Below, in pieces: positions 10,861-22,863 of a stretch of DNA of 64,000 nucleotides (position 1 is its first letter; every line of letters starts with the position of its first letter). This DNA comes from Termitomyces sp. T153 (taxonomy: Eukaryota; Basidiomycota; Agaricomycetes; Agaricales; Lyophyllaceae). The notes beneath the pieces were generated by a model. That model saw nothing but the letters and a program-made list of their open reading frames with translations, had not been told where the DNA came from and searched no databases. The translations under genes were made by a program, and so were the position numbers. The DNA lies in contig JACKQL020000031.1 of the NCBI GenBank assembly GCA_018296165.2, positions 1 through 64,000 on the forward strand, read 5' to 3'.

Positions 10861-11444
10861 AGTATGAGTAAACCATCTTTCCATTGGAACAGATGTATCT
10901 CCCAGGACACTCATGTTGTTAAGTGGTCCATGGGAAGAAATTTGCTCCAAGGAAATTTGTGTTCACGTCTGTACATACAACATAAGACACATGGGTGACA
11001 AAATCTTTCCCATTACCGATATTTGTCCAAGTGAGGCAATAATTTCCATAGTCAACAGTTATAATAAACTCCCAAGAAGATTATTCCTGGAATCAGCCAG
11101 GTTCACCAATGGTTGGCAGGAGGTGGACAGGGGCCATGAGGAGGTATTTACCCTCTGTGAGTGTTTGGTCAGGTAGAGGGGTTTCCTGATTTGTCTGTTA
11201 TGGTTTGAGTGCGAATTGAACAATATATGAGCTGCATCAGAGAGTTATCGACATACACAAATGGGTTCCTAATCAATGCTCAGAAAAGCATAAGGTCGGT
11301 GAGGAATCATATTCACCATTCATTATAAGATGGAAAGTCTAGCAAAATAGACAAGACTTTTTCCCTTGGTGCATCAATCGAGATAGAGGAAGAAATCGAA
11401 AAGACTTCATTTTCGACTAGAGGGGGTAAGCTAGAGCTTGTCAT
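10861..11444 (-). pseudogene. SRPBCC-domain protein, probably broken
   Basis: The first exon (11317-11444) starts at ATG 11444 and encodes SISSSISIDAPREKVLSILL plus DFPSYNEW, the opening of the SRPBCC (START-like, polyketide-cyclase-type) ligand-binding fold. A GT-AG intron (11269-11316) restores W-NPF in exon 2. Exon 2 then reads RTQTITDKSGNP, needs a one-base shift to continue as LPDQTLTEGKYLLMAPVH, and soon meets stops. Small SRPBCC proteins of fungi are about 160-180 residues; the end is not recoverable here. The 3' part is CpG-poor like the repeats, while exon 1 is normal. The start codons of this gene and UTP10 are 156 bp apart, back to back. Confidence 0.6.
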
Positions 11445-11600
11445 CGCTGTGGGGGGCGAGGTCAGCTCGGACCGGGAAAGCCGGGCCGCATGGAGTAGTT
11501 TGACAACGCGTGGCAAAACATCTCAATGGTAACAGACGAAAACAACGCCGAAATTTCGCTGAGTAGCTCAGCGTATTTGTTCAAAGCTTGTAGGCGACCC
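11445..11600. promoter_or_regulatory. Shared promoter between SRPBCC relic and UTP10
   Basis: Only 156 bp separates the divergent start codons. A perfect 7-bp inverted repeat with a 3-bp loop (CGCTGAG-TAG-CTCAGCG, 11557-11573) ends 27 bp before the UTP10 start codon, so it is in the UTP10 5' leader or core promoter. No TATA box is evident. Regulatory role is inferred from position. Confidence 0.4.
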
Positions 11601-14600
11601 ATGTCGAGCCTTGCTGCGCAACTTGCGCAGAATGCTTCTCTAAATGCTGCACTACTAGTCGACAGGTCTCGTCGAAAATCCGCAGAGTCTTACCTATTTA
11701 CCGGCCGTGAAGCTGACCAACACGATTTGGAATCTATCCACGCGCTTGGTGTCAATGGGTTGCTGCAGTTGGCTTTGCTTAACCCTGCATTAAGGAAGTA
11801 TGAGGACCAGCTGTTCTCTGAATACGCAAAAGCGACGGATCGGACCCTTTTGCCGTTGGAAGTGAACGCGGAATTGGATGCAGGAATTGCGACGTTTCTT
11901 GCTTTGCTTGGGCCATATGTAATGGAAGCACCTACTGGGAGAGTACTTGAATGGCTGGTACGGAGGTTCAGGTGAGTGATAATCAACTTACCTCCTTGTA
12001 AACTTGATTGATGTTCTGAAAGAATCAACGAATTCAACATCGAAGCTGTCCTTTCCCTCTTCCTTCCGTACCATGAGTCACCACACTTCACAAAAATGCT
12101 ATCAATACTGCATATCAAGTGCGCTAAATAATTTATGACCAACTTCTCATTTCTAATATATCTTCAGACAAAACTCTACTTGGAGCTTCCTCCTCCCTTT
12201 CAAATCCGCCGCACAAAATTTACCTCGAATGTCGCTCGTCACTGAAATGCTACGTAACACGGACGTATCGCGCTTCGTCACGTCGCTCCTTCCCTCTGCC
12301 TTGAAGGAGAATCGATCGCATCGCGTCCTATTGGCTTTCAATGCCGCGTGTCTGCACGATTTCGTATCCCGGAGCAAGGCATTAGATGAAGGAACAGTAG
12401 CGTATCTACTCCCAGCGTTGCTAGAACCTCTACAGAGTACGCCACCGATTAAAGATGCTATCGTATGTATCTCGTATTTTCATGTGTGCGTGACTTAGGT
12501 TGAATGCCTTTTTAGCTTGGTTCCTACGTTCTTCTCGCTGCGCTCTCCCAAAAATGCCGCATCGCGCCGGCTGCACTCAGTGTTGTCTTGAATGCGATGA
12601 CGAATGGTGCTGAAAATATTCTTTCTCAACAATACATCAATGCTATATTATCTGTTTGCGAACCGCAAGACGAACTAGAGGCTTTCTCTGAAGCTACATT
12701 GGAAGCAATGCTTCACATACCGTTCGTATAATTACCGTGGTTTATTGGAATTTTAATAATTCCTCAGAAATAGAAACATAGAAAAGGAGCTGAGAAATGC
12801 TTCCGTTTGGATTGGAGTTGAGAAGATTCTTAATCCACTAATACCTGGGCTTATATCACGGTACGTCTCAGAACTCTTTTGTGATCAGACGATCTCTCAC
12901 TTCTATAACAGCCTTGACGAGGAGAAAGTACTCTCAGTAATTGATTGCCTCCTGACTGCGCCCAAAATCCCTGAAATCTTCATCCAACGAACATCTCTTC
13001 TGTTGATTCGGTCTGTCATCTTTACGAACGTTACTTCAGAAGCGACAACAGCACGGCGTCTACTTGCAGCCATTCAGCAGCGCCACCCAAATACCTTTCA
13101 AGAATCCATGAACGCTATCAAGCAGGACGAGGACGTCGATCAAGAAACCGTTGACCAGCTCAGGATCTCCCTCACAATTGTTAATAAGCATGAAATTGTT
13201 TATAACTTCCCTACTGACTTATGTTTCCTAGGTCGAGAAAGTAGACAACCCTGGGGATAATATTGACATGATCTTGGCTTCAACAAATGCTGATTCCAAA
13301 GTTCGTGCTGTAGCAGTGACTGATCTTTTGGGCCGCCTTTCGCAGTCAGGCCTCTCCACCGATGATACGGTATGTCTATACCATTTTCATTATCATTTTC
13401 TTTCCTACTGGAGCATATTTGTTCAGAAATCTATCCATTCCGCCTTATTAGCCCGCGTTCAAGATATAAACCAAAATGTCATCGATGCCCTATACACCCA
13501 GCCATCTGTCGTCCTCCCGGTTTTATCTGGCGGCGCGGAGATATATATTAACTATTTATCAACCATTTTAACTGCCCCTGGATCGAAACCGAAACGTAGT
13601 TCCCTTAGAACACATCTTACTTTCTTGGCTACATATTTTAGCCCTGCAAATACCTCTCGCGTGGACGATATCTTCCAAAGGATATTTTTCCCGTTCCTCT
13701 TATTTTCAAAACCCAGGCAGCATAGTGCGGAGGTTGTATGGGATACTCTTTCGGCTCAAAAATCTCTTGGAGATCATGAGTGGCTTGCCGGATGTACTTC
13801 TATTGTCGCTGAAGAACGAGCTAAGGATACGGCCGACACCGTCGAGAAGATGAGCACTATCAACACGGCTTTCTCTTCTCGCATTGCTCGTGGGTTCCTC
13901 TTTCTCTTTCTACTCTAGAATGAACTCATTTTTTTTGCTCATTAGGGAACATCCTGAAGTCCAGTCATTACCAGGCTCATTTACAAGCTCTCATAGCGAA
14001 GTTGAAGGATGCCAATCCTCACACCCGAGTCCTAGGTTATCTCATCGCTCGAGCTCTTCTAACAGAACTATCTGGTGAACACCAAGTCGAGGCTGGTCAC
14101 CGAGTCATAGATGTTATTGACGTTTCAGAACTTCATGGGATGGAAGACTTCCCACAAGAGGACTCGGACAACGGAGGTGCATTTAGCAAAGTCATCGTAA
14201 CGAAGCCAAGCAGTAGAAGTACACTTCAACGGTTGCAACTCTCGATCATCGCATTGCTGCCTTCTATACAGCGCCCGACCAGCATCGTTCTCAACTGGTT
14301 AGCCGGCAATTCCAACGTAAGTTATCTTGTTACCAGATTAACTTATTGATACATAGACATCTCAGGCGTCTTCCGACAAACGAGGTTCTCGTTACGTGGA
14401 GCTGATTCGCAAGGTATACAAGCTGGCGAACATGTCCAATTCTACACCAGTGTTTACCATCAGCGTCCTCCGATCACTTTTCATCAACCTCAAAAGTGAC
14501 GCTCTGGCCTTCTTAGCAGGAATATGGACCAGCTCGTCGAATGCTGACGAAAACCTTGATAACCTTCGGACGGTGGCTTTGCACCACGCCGCCGCGTTCT

Positions 14601-17600
14601 TACAAGCTCACCTTCAAGAAGATGATGGTGTTGACTTCCAGACAATTTTACCTTCTCTCCTTGTCGCGCTGCAGAGCCCCGACAAGGATCAACGCAACGT
14701 TACTTTGACTTGTGTTTCAACTTTGTGTCAGCTAGCAGAGCGTAAGTTTACAAAGGTCTATGGATTCGACGCTATCTACGGGAACAGTGAAAGTAGGTTG
14801 TCATTTCTATGTGTACGTCATTTGTTCTGATTGAACGATATCGAGACCAACTCCAGTACTTGGATCGCGACGATGTGAAGACTTACTTGGACGCTATCAT
14901 ACAATGTAAAGATCATCTCGCACACGATCCCGAGTACATCAAGGTATTCCACCAGGAACATCTCGGGAGGAATAAAGCCGACAAGAAGAAAATTCTTGAG
15001 TGAGTGGGCGGGCTGAAATAGCTCGTTGTTTTCACAGATTAATGACTTGGAATCTAAGGTACAAGCATCGTGTTCTATGCTTCATTGTCTCGCATGTCAA
15101 TGCGCTCGCCCTGCCCGCCGCACAGATTGTGCTGCTCAGAAGCATTGAATCCATCTCGGATAGTGCAAAGGCAGAGATCCTGCTACCGACCATCAAAAGC
15201 TTATTGGCTTCCAAGAAGAGTGATGCCATATTGCGTGATCTGACCGACCTTGTCATGCCGTGCTTCGATGCCTCGGTAGCGAAAGACCTCAACGAGGAGA
15301 AAAGTGCATTATGGGACGCCTACGTCTCTGTTGTCCGTTTCCATTTTGCACCAAGTACGTTTATGATGGTTCAAATTCTCGCAATACTGATATGTTTGAA
15401 GATGCTCCGCCGTCTTCCCAGACGATTATCGCTCGATCCCTCGAACATGGATTATTCTCTGCCCTAAGTACAGAGCGCAAGATATCATTATGCACCTTGC
15501 TCTTAGAACTTGGGACACAGCACGCAGACGCGGTAAGTCATGCTTCGTGCGAAGTACCTTGACCTTGCTAATATACGATAGTATGCTGCTTGCAAGCAAC
15601 TGTTGCTTCGTCTTGTCGAAGATGTACCTTTGATTACACACCTTCTCGCATCTCTCCAACCTACCTCCTACGCGAATGTCCAGCCTGCAACAAAACGCGC
15701 CAAAATCACTTAGTGTGTTGACTTGCGTCACTGATAGTTTCATACTGACGCTGTGTTTCCAGTGCTTCCGAAAATACATTGCCTCGCCTTGGCCTCTTTA
15801 TAGAAGTATTAGGAGCGCGATCACTACCGGGATCCCTCGATCTTATTTCCAATCTCCTCGAGACCCTCAATCGTGTACTGCAGTGGGTCACTGATGCTCA
15901 AACCGACATCAATTATGTCGAGCAGCTTTTAATGTCCGCTATAGAGAATGCTGCTAACAAAGTCAAGGTGAGTGGATTGCTGTATCCAAATGGATTTTCC
16001 ATGGATCTCTTATTCTTTAGGAAGTTCCTAATCTTGCGCCAAGCGTGATTCGGTTAGAAATTCTTGTAGAACTCATACGTGGTACGTTTGGATCCCTTTC
16101 AAGCCAAGATATCAATGTTCACTCCCGGTACTAGTTTCCGATAATCCTCAGACTTTCCACCAAGCCTTACTATTGATGGCAAAGTTGGCCCGACTAGCAC
16201 CAGACTCTGTGCTTCATCATGTCATGCCAGTCTTCACATTTATGGGTTCCAACGTTTTTCATAGAGATGACACGTACAGCTTCAAGGTGGTACAACAGGT
16301 ACATCTGGTTTCTTGTGACCATTCAGATTAATGTTTGAATTCCATTTTTAGACCGTTGACAGTATCGTTCCGGTCATGGTTGCATCACTTAAACGCTCGC
16401 ATTCTCAACCATTAGATTTGTACATTGGTTCCAGAGACTTTCTCAGGGTCTTTACGGATGCCGCCAATCACATCCCGCGCCATCGTCGAACTAAGTTCGT
16501 CCTTATCCTTTTCTCTTTGTTTAACCGTTTAATGAAGTCTCAAATAGCTTCTTTGCTCATCTTGTCGATGTATTGGGTCCTGAAGATTTCCTTGCACCAG
16601 TATGTATGCTTTTGGTCGAGAAGGTTGCAAATAGGGTTATCAAGCAAGATCCGGGAGAAATTCAAACCTTTTTTTCTCTACCGACGTCTGTGCTCCATCA
16701 TACGTCGCCGTCGTTGCAGATTCGCGTAGGTCTCAGTGGTTTTTTAAATATAATTTATTCACCGGTTTTGCAGACTCTTACTACCCTTTTGCATGAAAGC
16801 AAGCGTCTTGCAAGTTGCATACTTCATCCAGATATTGTCGGCCCGACTTTTTTGGAAGTTTCCTCGTAAGGCTTCTTTCGTTCTGAGCAATTCTATCACT
16901 AAATGCGAAGTCTCAGGGAGGACGCGTCAAACACTCCGTTATCGACGCTTTTGCGCCGCCGGTCCCAAGCTCTCATCATTTTCGTTGGAAGTGCTTTGAA
17001 GTCTCCCGCCTCTGGGTCCAAGGCCACCAAGGAGGAGCTCAGTAATTTTGTGGCGGCACTCATCTCTCTGGCAGCTCTCCAAGTCGGCACAAATCCCGAC
17101 AGAAGCATTGACGAGATATGTCTGGCGGCTCGTACATGCCTCAACAAGGCCCTTAGTATCATGGTGGCTTCGGACTTCATCAACGGGGTATTGTCGATGA
17201 TGGAATCTGGAGACCAACTAGTAAGGAGGTCGATATCCCGCTATGGTTTTCTGATTCTCACCCTTTATTCAGGTTCAGAGTGGTGCCCTGAATCTACTCG
17301 GCGAACGCCTCTCTCAAGTCACACAAAAAACCCGTCAAACTGTTGTCCCGACCATTGTTAAGATAATGGGCTTTATTCGTGGCCTTCTGACATCTCAAGT
17401 AAATGAAGGACTCACTCGGGCTGGATACAAAGCTTTGAGGTCCATAGGCTTATCCATGTGCCCTGGCGAAGAGTCAGGTCTTACAGAAGCCGTTCCTTTC
17501 ATGTTAATCTCTATTCGGGGGCGTGCTACAGCTACTGTGGCGCTGTCGGCTCTGTCCACTCTCCCGTATGTCATTTGGAAGCATTTCGTCATGTTCTGAC

Positions 17601-19204
17601 TGAGTCGAGCAGGACCAAAATTGGACCACGAATCATTCCTTATTTCCGTGACATTATCACTGAAATTGTGGCCCTCATACGCGAAGACGCTTCTGGTATA
17701 CAGTTCTCACTTTGCTAGTATTTTTATTGTTGCGACTGACTGGGTCATTCAGCCATTACAGAAGATGCCTATGCGGTTTTGCACGGTCTTCTCATTTCCA
17801 TTCCAACGTTCTGGGGGGCTCGTGAGGTTACCCAGATTATCACGCTTTACGTGGATCATTGTGTATCAACATCTAACTCGGCGTCCCCTGCCATGCTCAG
17901 CCTTGTGAAAGCACTAGCGAAACGTGCACCATCAAATGTCCTTCTACCGGCCTTGATTGATCTATGGACTTCCTTTACGGCTTCTCTTCGGACGGTAAAA
18001 CCTATTCCCGTCACCTTTGCTATATTCTGATACAAACCAACAGGAACGTTTTGTCCCATATTTTGACATACTGGCAAGGACCTTGCGCAGCGCAGCTCGG
18101 CCAGCAATACTGGAGCATCTTCGCTCTTTATTCAAGGTTTTCCTTGAAGCCTTTGATTTGGCTCCTGTATCAGATGTAATCGCTTGTTTTTTTCGGGCGG
18201 CAATGTACTAACCTTGGAGTTTTGCTCCCTCAGTCCGAATCTCGGGTCATCTTAGCTTTCCAGGAACTCGTCATCAAATTAAACGAGGCCGCATTCCGAC
18301 CTCTTTTCCGGCGACTATATGACTGGGCCTTTGCCAACGATTCTGGTAACGATATATCCCTTCCTCAGGGGGAGTCGTGCCTGATTCTTTCGCCTCCCTC
18401 GACAGATGACAGTTCCAAGAAGAAGAAGATTACGTTCTGCCATGTATACATTGCGCTTCTGGATTTCTTCAAGGCAAGTTTTACCTGAATGTGTGTTCCT
18501 GGCATAGTCAATTGACTCCGCATCAAGGGATTGATGAACCCGTACATGTCCTTCTTACTGACACCTTTCGTCGAGACTCTCAAATCCTACGCGACGGGTG
18601 CATCCGATAACCAAATCCTGTGGGATGGAGTGGTCGAGACACTAACAAAAAGCTTCTCATGCGACGACGGTGGTACGTCAAAAAAAAATCCTTATCCACA
18701 CACGCACTTACTACAATCATCCATCCATCCCCTTTAGCTTTCTGGCGCGACGACCGACTGCGCCAAATCGCATCTCCCCTCATCCACCAGATCCCCGTCT
18801 GCATCAAATCTCCCACGGAATCCAAATCAGCCCTGCAAAACTCCCTCGTCGCACTTATGGAGTGCATCACAGACGACATGCTTCTCAAGTCCATCAACCT
18901 CGACATCCTCATGCACACGCGCTCAGAAGACGTCAGACAGCGCATACTCGCTCTTACATGCTCCACCAAGCTCTGGCACGCCCACGGTGGCAAACTTCTC
19001 GGTCAGTCGCCCATAGACATATAACCAACACGAATCCTTGACGATCTCCTTTTTGTTTTTTTTTTCTTCTCAGGCTTTGCAGCGGAAACTTCGACCTTCA
19101 TCGTCGAATGTGCAGAAGACGAGAACGACATGGTCGTAAGGGAATCCTTCAAGTTGAAAGATGCAGTGGAAAACGTAGCAGGGAGCATAAACAGTTTGTC
19201 GTGA
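11601..19204 (+). CDS. UTP10: UTP10, U3 snoRNP / SSU processome HEAT-repeat protein
   Basis: UTP10 (human HEATR1) joins the t-UTP/UtpA complex in the nucleolus, supporting rDNA transcription and 18S pre-rRNA processing. The start MSSLAAQLAQNASLNA and the following YLFTGREADQHDLESIHALG are diagnostic of the fungal N-terminus. The C-terminal part (AVENVAGSI) ends at TGA 19202-19204. I resolve 29 exons: 11601-11971, 12023-12118, 12168-12462, 12516-12721, 12768-12860, 12912-13179, 13232-13369, 13427-13889, 13946-14316, 14366-14792, 14846-14999, 15059-15354, 15402-15532, 15582-15712, 15763-15967, 16021-16081, 16135-16298, 16352-16494, 16548-16725, 16774-16865, 16917-17220, 17273-17565, 17613-17695, 17753-17994, 18044-18175, 18234-18473, 18528-18672, 18738-19001, 19074-19204. 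They sum to 6117 nt (2038 residues), within the family range. The intron at 18474-18527 is GC-AG. An upstream in-frame ATG at 11526 exists, but conservation favours 11601. Confidence 0.95.
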
Positions 19205-19377
19205 CGAAAAAAAAAAAAAAGAATGATGAATAGAGAATAGATATATAGCGATAGGTATGCATTTACGCAGAAAATGGGGTGAAATAAGATTAATCATCAG
19301 CAATACAACCGGGGGGTATAAATGAAAAATGAAAAATGAGTAAAAAAAAAAATCATTCCTAGCCATTTAAGATCTAT
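19205..19377. other. Convergent intergenic region UTP10 / kinase
   Basis: 173 bp between two converging stop codons, with poly-A runs (19206-19219 and 19341-19351) that suit 3' ends of both transcripts. No separate gene. Confidence 0.6.
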
Positions 19378-22300
19378 CTATCCCTCAACAAAACCCTGCT
19401 CAATCGTCATACACTGAGAAATGAGCTGAACGATAACCTGTCGTCCACACGCGTTATTGATAAACGGATGCTGTCCAAGTCCAAGTCACCGTCGTAAGCA
19501 AAACGCAAAACGCAGAGACAAAGCAAAGAACCGCAAACGCATCACACACACCTTGCAAAGCTCAGCAGGCGACGGCCTCGTCACATACGGTTCCTCACAC
19601 AACCGCAAAAACTCATGATACGCCGACGAGAACAAATGCGGCCTGCTCAACGGCGGCCACCGATCCGCCAACTGCTGCGTCTGCGCAAACGGCGGTTCAG
19701 CCTCTGCCATTTCCCATACTGTCGCTCCCAACGACCAGACGTCGACTTGGAGTGCGTCGTATGGAGGCCTGTGTGATGGCGTGTGAGGCATGAGATAGAG
19801 GGAGAGGGAGAGGGAGAGGGATGGGGGGATGGAGGGACGACGTACGATCGTATTTCGGGCGCCTGCCAGTATGGTACGCCGACTGGATCTGAGCTCATAG
19901 ATGATTCGTCCGGAAGTCGTACGGCGTTTGAAAAATCAGCTGTGCGCGATGTTTAAAAAGACGTTCAGCAGTAGACAGCACTTACTTAGTTTAAGTACAC
20001 CCTGGCTATTAACCAACAAGTTATCCGACCTCACATCCCTATGCGCGATTCGATGCCGCTGCAAAAACTCGAGCGCCTGTAAAACCTACAAACAGTGCAG
20101 CGCATCATCAACATCATCATCAACATTCTCTCTCTCTCAAAGAAAAAAAAAGGAACACAGAAAACAGAAAACAACCCACATCACTCGCGAACCTCGCAAC
20201 CGACCTATCCCCCAAAACCAACCCACTCGGCACCAACCCCACCACATCCGCCAAACTCCTCTCCATAAGCTCCATCCTAATCCACAGCGCATCCTCCACC
20301 AAATCAACATACACCGCCTCCACACCCAGCACATTCTCACACTCACTCCCCAACCCCCCGCCCGCGCCCCCGGCTCCACCCACGCCCATCAACACCCCCA
20401 ACTCCCTCTCCAAATCCACAAGCTTCGGCGACCCACTCGGTAAAATCGCCACACTCTTAATCGCAACCACCGTCGTCCGCCCACACGCGAGATCATCCGC
20501 GTCGCGCGCGCTCACGCGCGGCGGGAGTCGAAGGCTGTGTATAGCCGGCGTAGACGCGAGACGCGCGGCGTAGACCGAGCCGGAGTCGCCTTCTGCGATT
20601 TCTTGGAGGTCGAGGTAGAATTCGCGTGGGTCGATCGTGTCGTCGATGTATCGCTCGAGAGGCTCCACGACGGACGAGAGCCAGCCGCGGTAGCGGTGCA
20701 AGGGGGAGAGCGGGGTCGTGGTCGTGGTGGTTGCGAAGGATGTGGCTGAATTGGGCGGGGGATAGGATACGGGTAGGGAGGAGGGGATGTCGTCTGATAC
20801 GACGATCCGTGGACGCGTCGATGGCTCCGATTGTTTCTGCCCCTCGTCCACCGTCGTGCCCCCATCCCAGTAATACGAATCCAATCCCCTCTCTACGTCC
20901 CCCTCATCCGTCAACGGCGTACTGTTCTCATTCCCACTCGTCGTGCTCCCGGACGTAGACGTAGGCGAAGACGACGACGAAGCCAGTGGCTGCGGCGGCG
21001 GGGGCGAGGGCGCGGGTCTCGTTGGTCTAGGCGGATGCGGAGACGCAGGCTGCGAACGCGAACGCGGTAGAGGCCGCAGCGGCGACGGAAGCGCACGGCG
21101 AACCTCTCCCTCCTCCTCCTCACTCTCAGCCTCCTCCCTCCTCTCAACAACCGGACTGCGGCCAACAACATACCTCCCCACCTTCCTCACAACACTCACG
21201 CTCCGCGCCACACCTATCGTCGCAGGCTCCGCAATAACAGTGCTCGTACTGCTCCGGCTCGACTCTCTCTTTGCCTCTCCTTGGACATCTAGGCTCCGCC
21301 CACTCGACCGCGCGTTCTCAGGCCGCAACAGACCCTCGATATCGTCCCAAAGCGGCGAGGACCGCGGAACGTCTTCCTGTCCCTCATCCCAGCTCATCGC
21401 ATCAGGATCATACCGCGCCGTGACCGCCGGTTCAACGACGGACGACGACGGGCCCTCTCCCGTGTCAGTGTCCACATCCACAATCAACGGCATCGCTCCT
21501 TTCCCCTGCTGCTTCAACGCCAGCTCACTCGCCCTCCTCTCCTCGACGCGCTTATAATAATCCCGATTGGTAATCACCTCCATCGTCTCGGTGCCCGCGC
21601 CCAGCCCCAGCTCCTGGGCACTCTCAAAGACCCCCCCGGGCGCACCTGCGGTCGATATCCCGGAGAGCAGGGCCTCGCCCCACGCGAGGAGATCGGTGCT
21701 GTCTTTTGACTTGTGCAGCGACAGCCTTGGGGGGAGGGCCGTAAGACGCTTGCGCAGGGTGTCAGTGTCGGAGGTGGTGGGCGAGACGAGTGCGGGCGAG
21801 GTGGGCGAGGACGTGGACAGCGTGAGCGGGGGGGAGGTGATGCTTGTGCTTGTGCTTGTTGAAGAGGACAGCGTGGGGGAGGGCGGTGTGATTGCGATTG
21901 GTTGGCGGAGAGTGGAGGTGGAAGCGGGGGGCGGGGGACGCTTGTCTGGGGGCACGCCGGAGACGTAGGACGGGGGCGGAGAGGCGGCTGGGGGCTCGTT
22001 GGTGACGTAGAAGGGCCACCGGGGCGGCGTGCTGGGTCGGGCAGGGGACTCGGCGCTGGGGCGATGGAGAGAGGACGAGCGTGGCAGCGGGTGCACGAGG
22101 ACGCGGTCCGTCGTCGAGTACGCCGGCGACGCTGGGCGCGTGTTGTACAGGTACTGCAGCCCCGGCGAACGTGTGGCCTGCCGCCTGGTCTGGATTTCCA
22201 TGATTTCTTCCTCCGTGAAGCCCGCGTTGGTGAGGCTCGCCGTCCATGTTGGCGGCATCCCCGTGAATCTGCGTAGAGTCAGAACAATAGAACCAGAATA

Positions 22301-22863
22301 ATCAGAGGGAATGTACCCTTCGTCGACGTGGATGTTGTGCTGCACAAGGCATGAGAAGAGCAGACACGGCAGACGCAGCGACTCACGGAAAAGTTCCAGG
22401 GCAGCGAGATGCCGTCGTCCTCTGTCGGGCTGCTCGCGCTCTTCTTGCCAAACCTGAAGAACGGCCGCTTCTTGTGGGGCTGGGGCGGGATGGAGCGCGA
22501 CGAGTGGACATCGGACAGCAGGGACGCGGCAGACCGGCTCATTGAGACGAAGGAGCGGCTGGACTGGGGATTGCGGTAGATGCCGTCCTTGGGCGGCGGC
22601 GGCGGCGGCTTGCTGGGGCTGAATTTGAACGCCTTGAGCGTCGTGGAGAAGCGCGAGACCTTTGTCGAGCTCGACGCCGGCGAACTGTCCGTGCTTGCGG
22701 CCATCAACACATCACAAGTCGTCGTCGTCGTCGTCTCCGCTGTGAGCGTGTTTGATATTGTTGTCCTGGCACGTGGCCCGAACAATTGTTCAGGAGACAG
22801 CAACCGCGCGTGCACCCGTTCAAATACGACGATATTCCTCCATAGTCTTTTGGCCGTGCTCAT
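19378..22863 (-). CDS. CRIB-domain PAK-like protein kinase with DFS motif
   Basis: Seven exons (22387-22863, 22317-22339, 20180-22268, 19986-20085, 19846-19939, 19552-19768, 19378-19470) total 3093 nt, 1030 residues. A CRIB motif that binds Cdc42/Rac spans residues about 152-175 (ISLPWNFSHNIHVDEG then FTGMPPTW) and is spread over three exons, one of only 23 nt. A long serine/proline-rich disordered part follows. The C-terminal kinase domain (about 715-1000) has a glycine loop (EGDSGSV), VAIKSV, HRDVRSDN, TDFSNAV in place of DFG, and WQAPEI. These fit a STE20/PAK-related kinase of Rho-GTPase signalling. There is no PH domain, so it is not a plain Cla4. Ser for Gly in DFG and Arg for Lys in HRD-x-K are unusual, but HRD and DFx aspartates and the VAIK lysine are kept, so activity is plausible. 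Confidence 0.85.

Noticed and set aside
20831..22301. Long arginine- and glycine-rich open frames on the plus strand
   Set aside because: They are antisense shadows of the GC-rich kinase exon 20180-22268 and have biased low-complexity composition.
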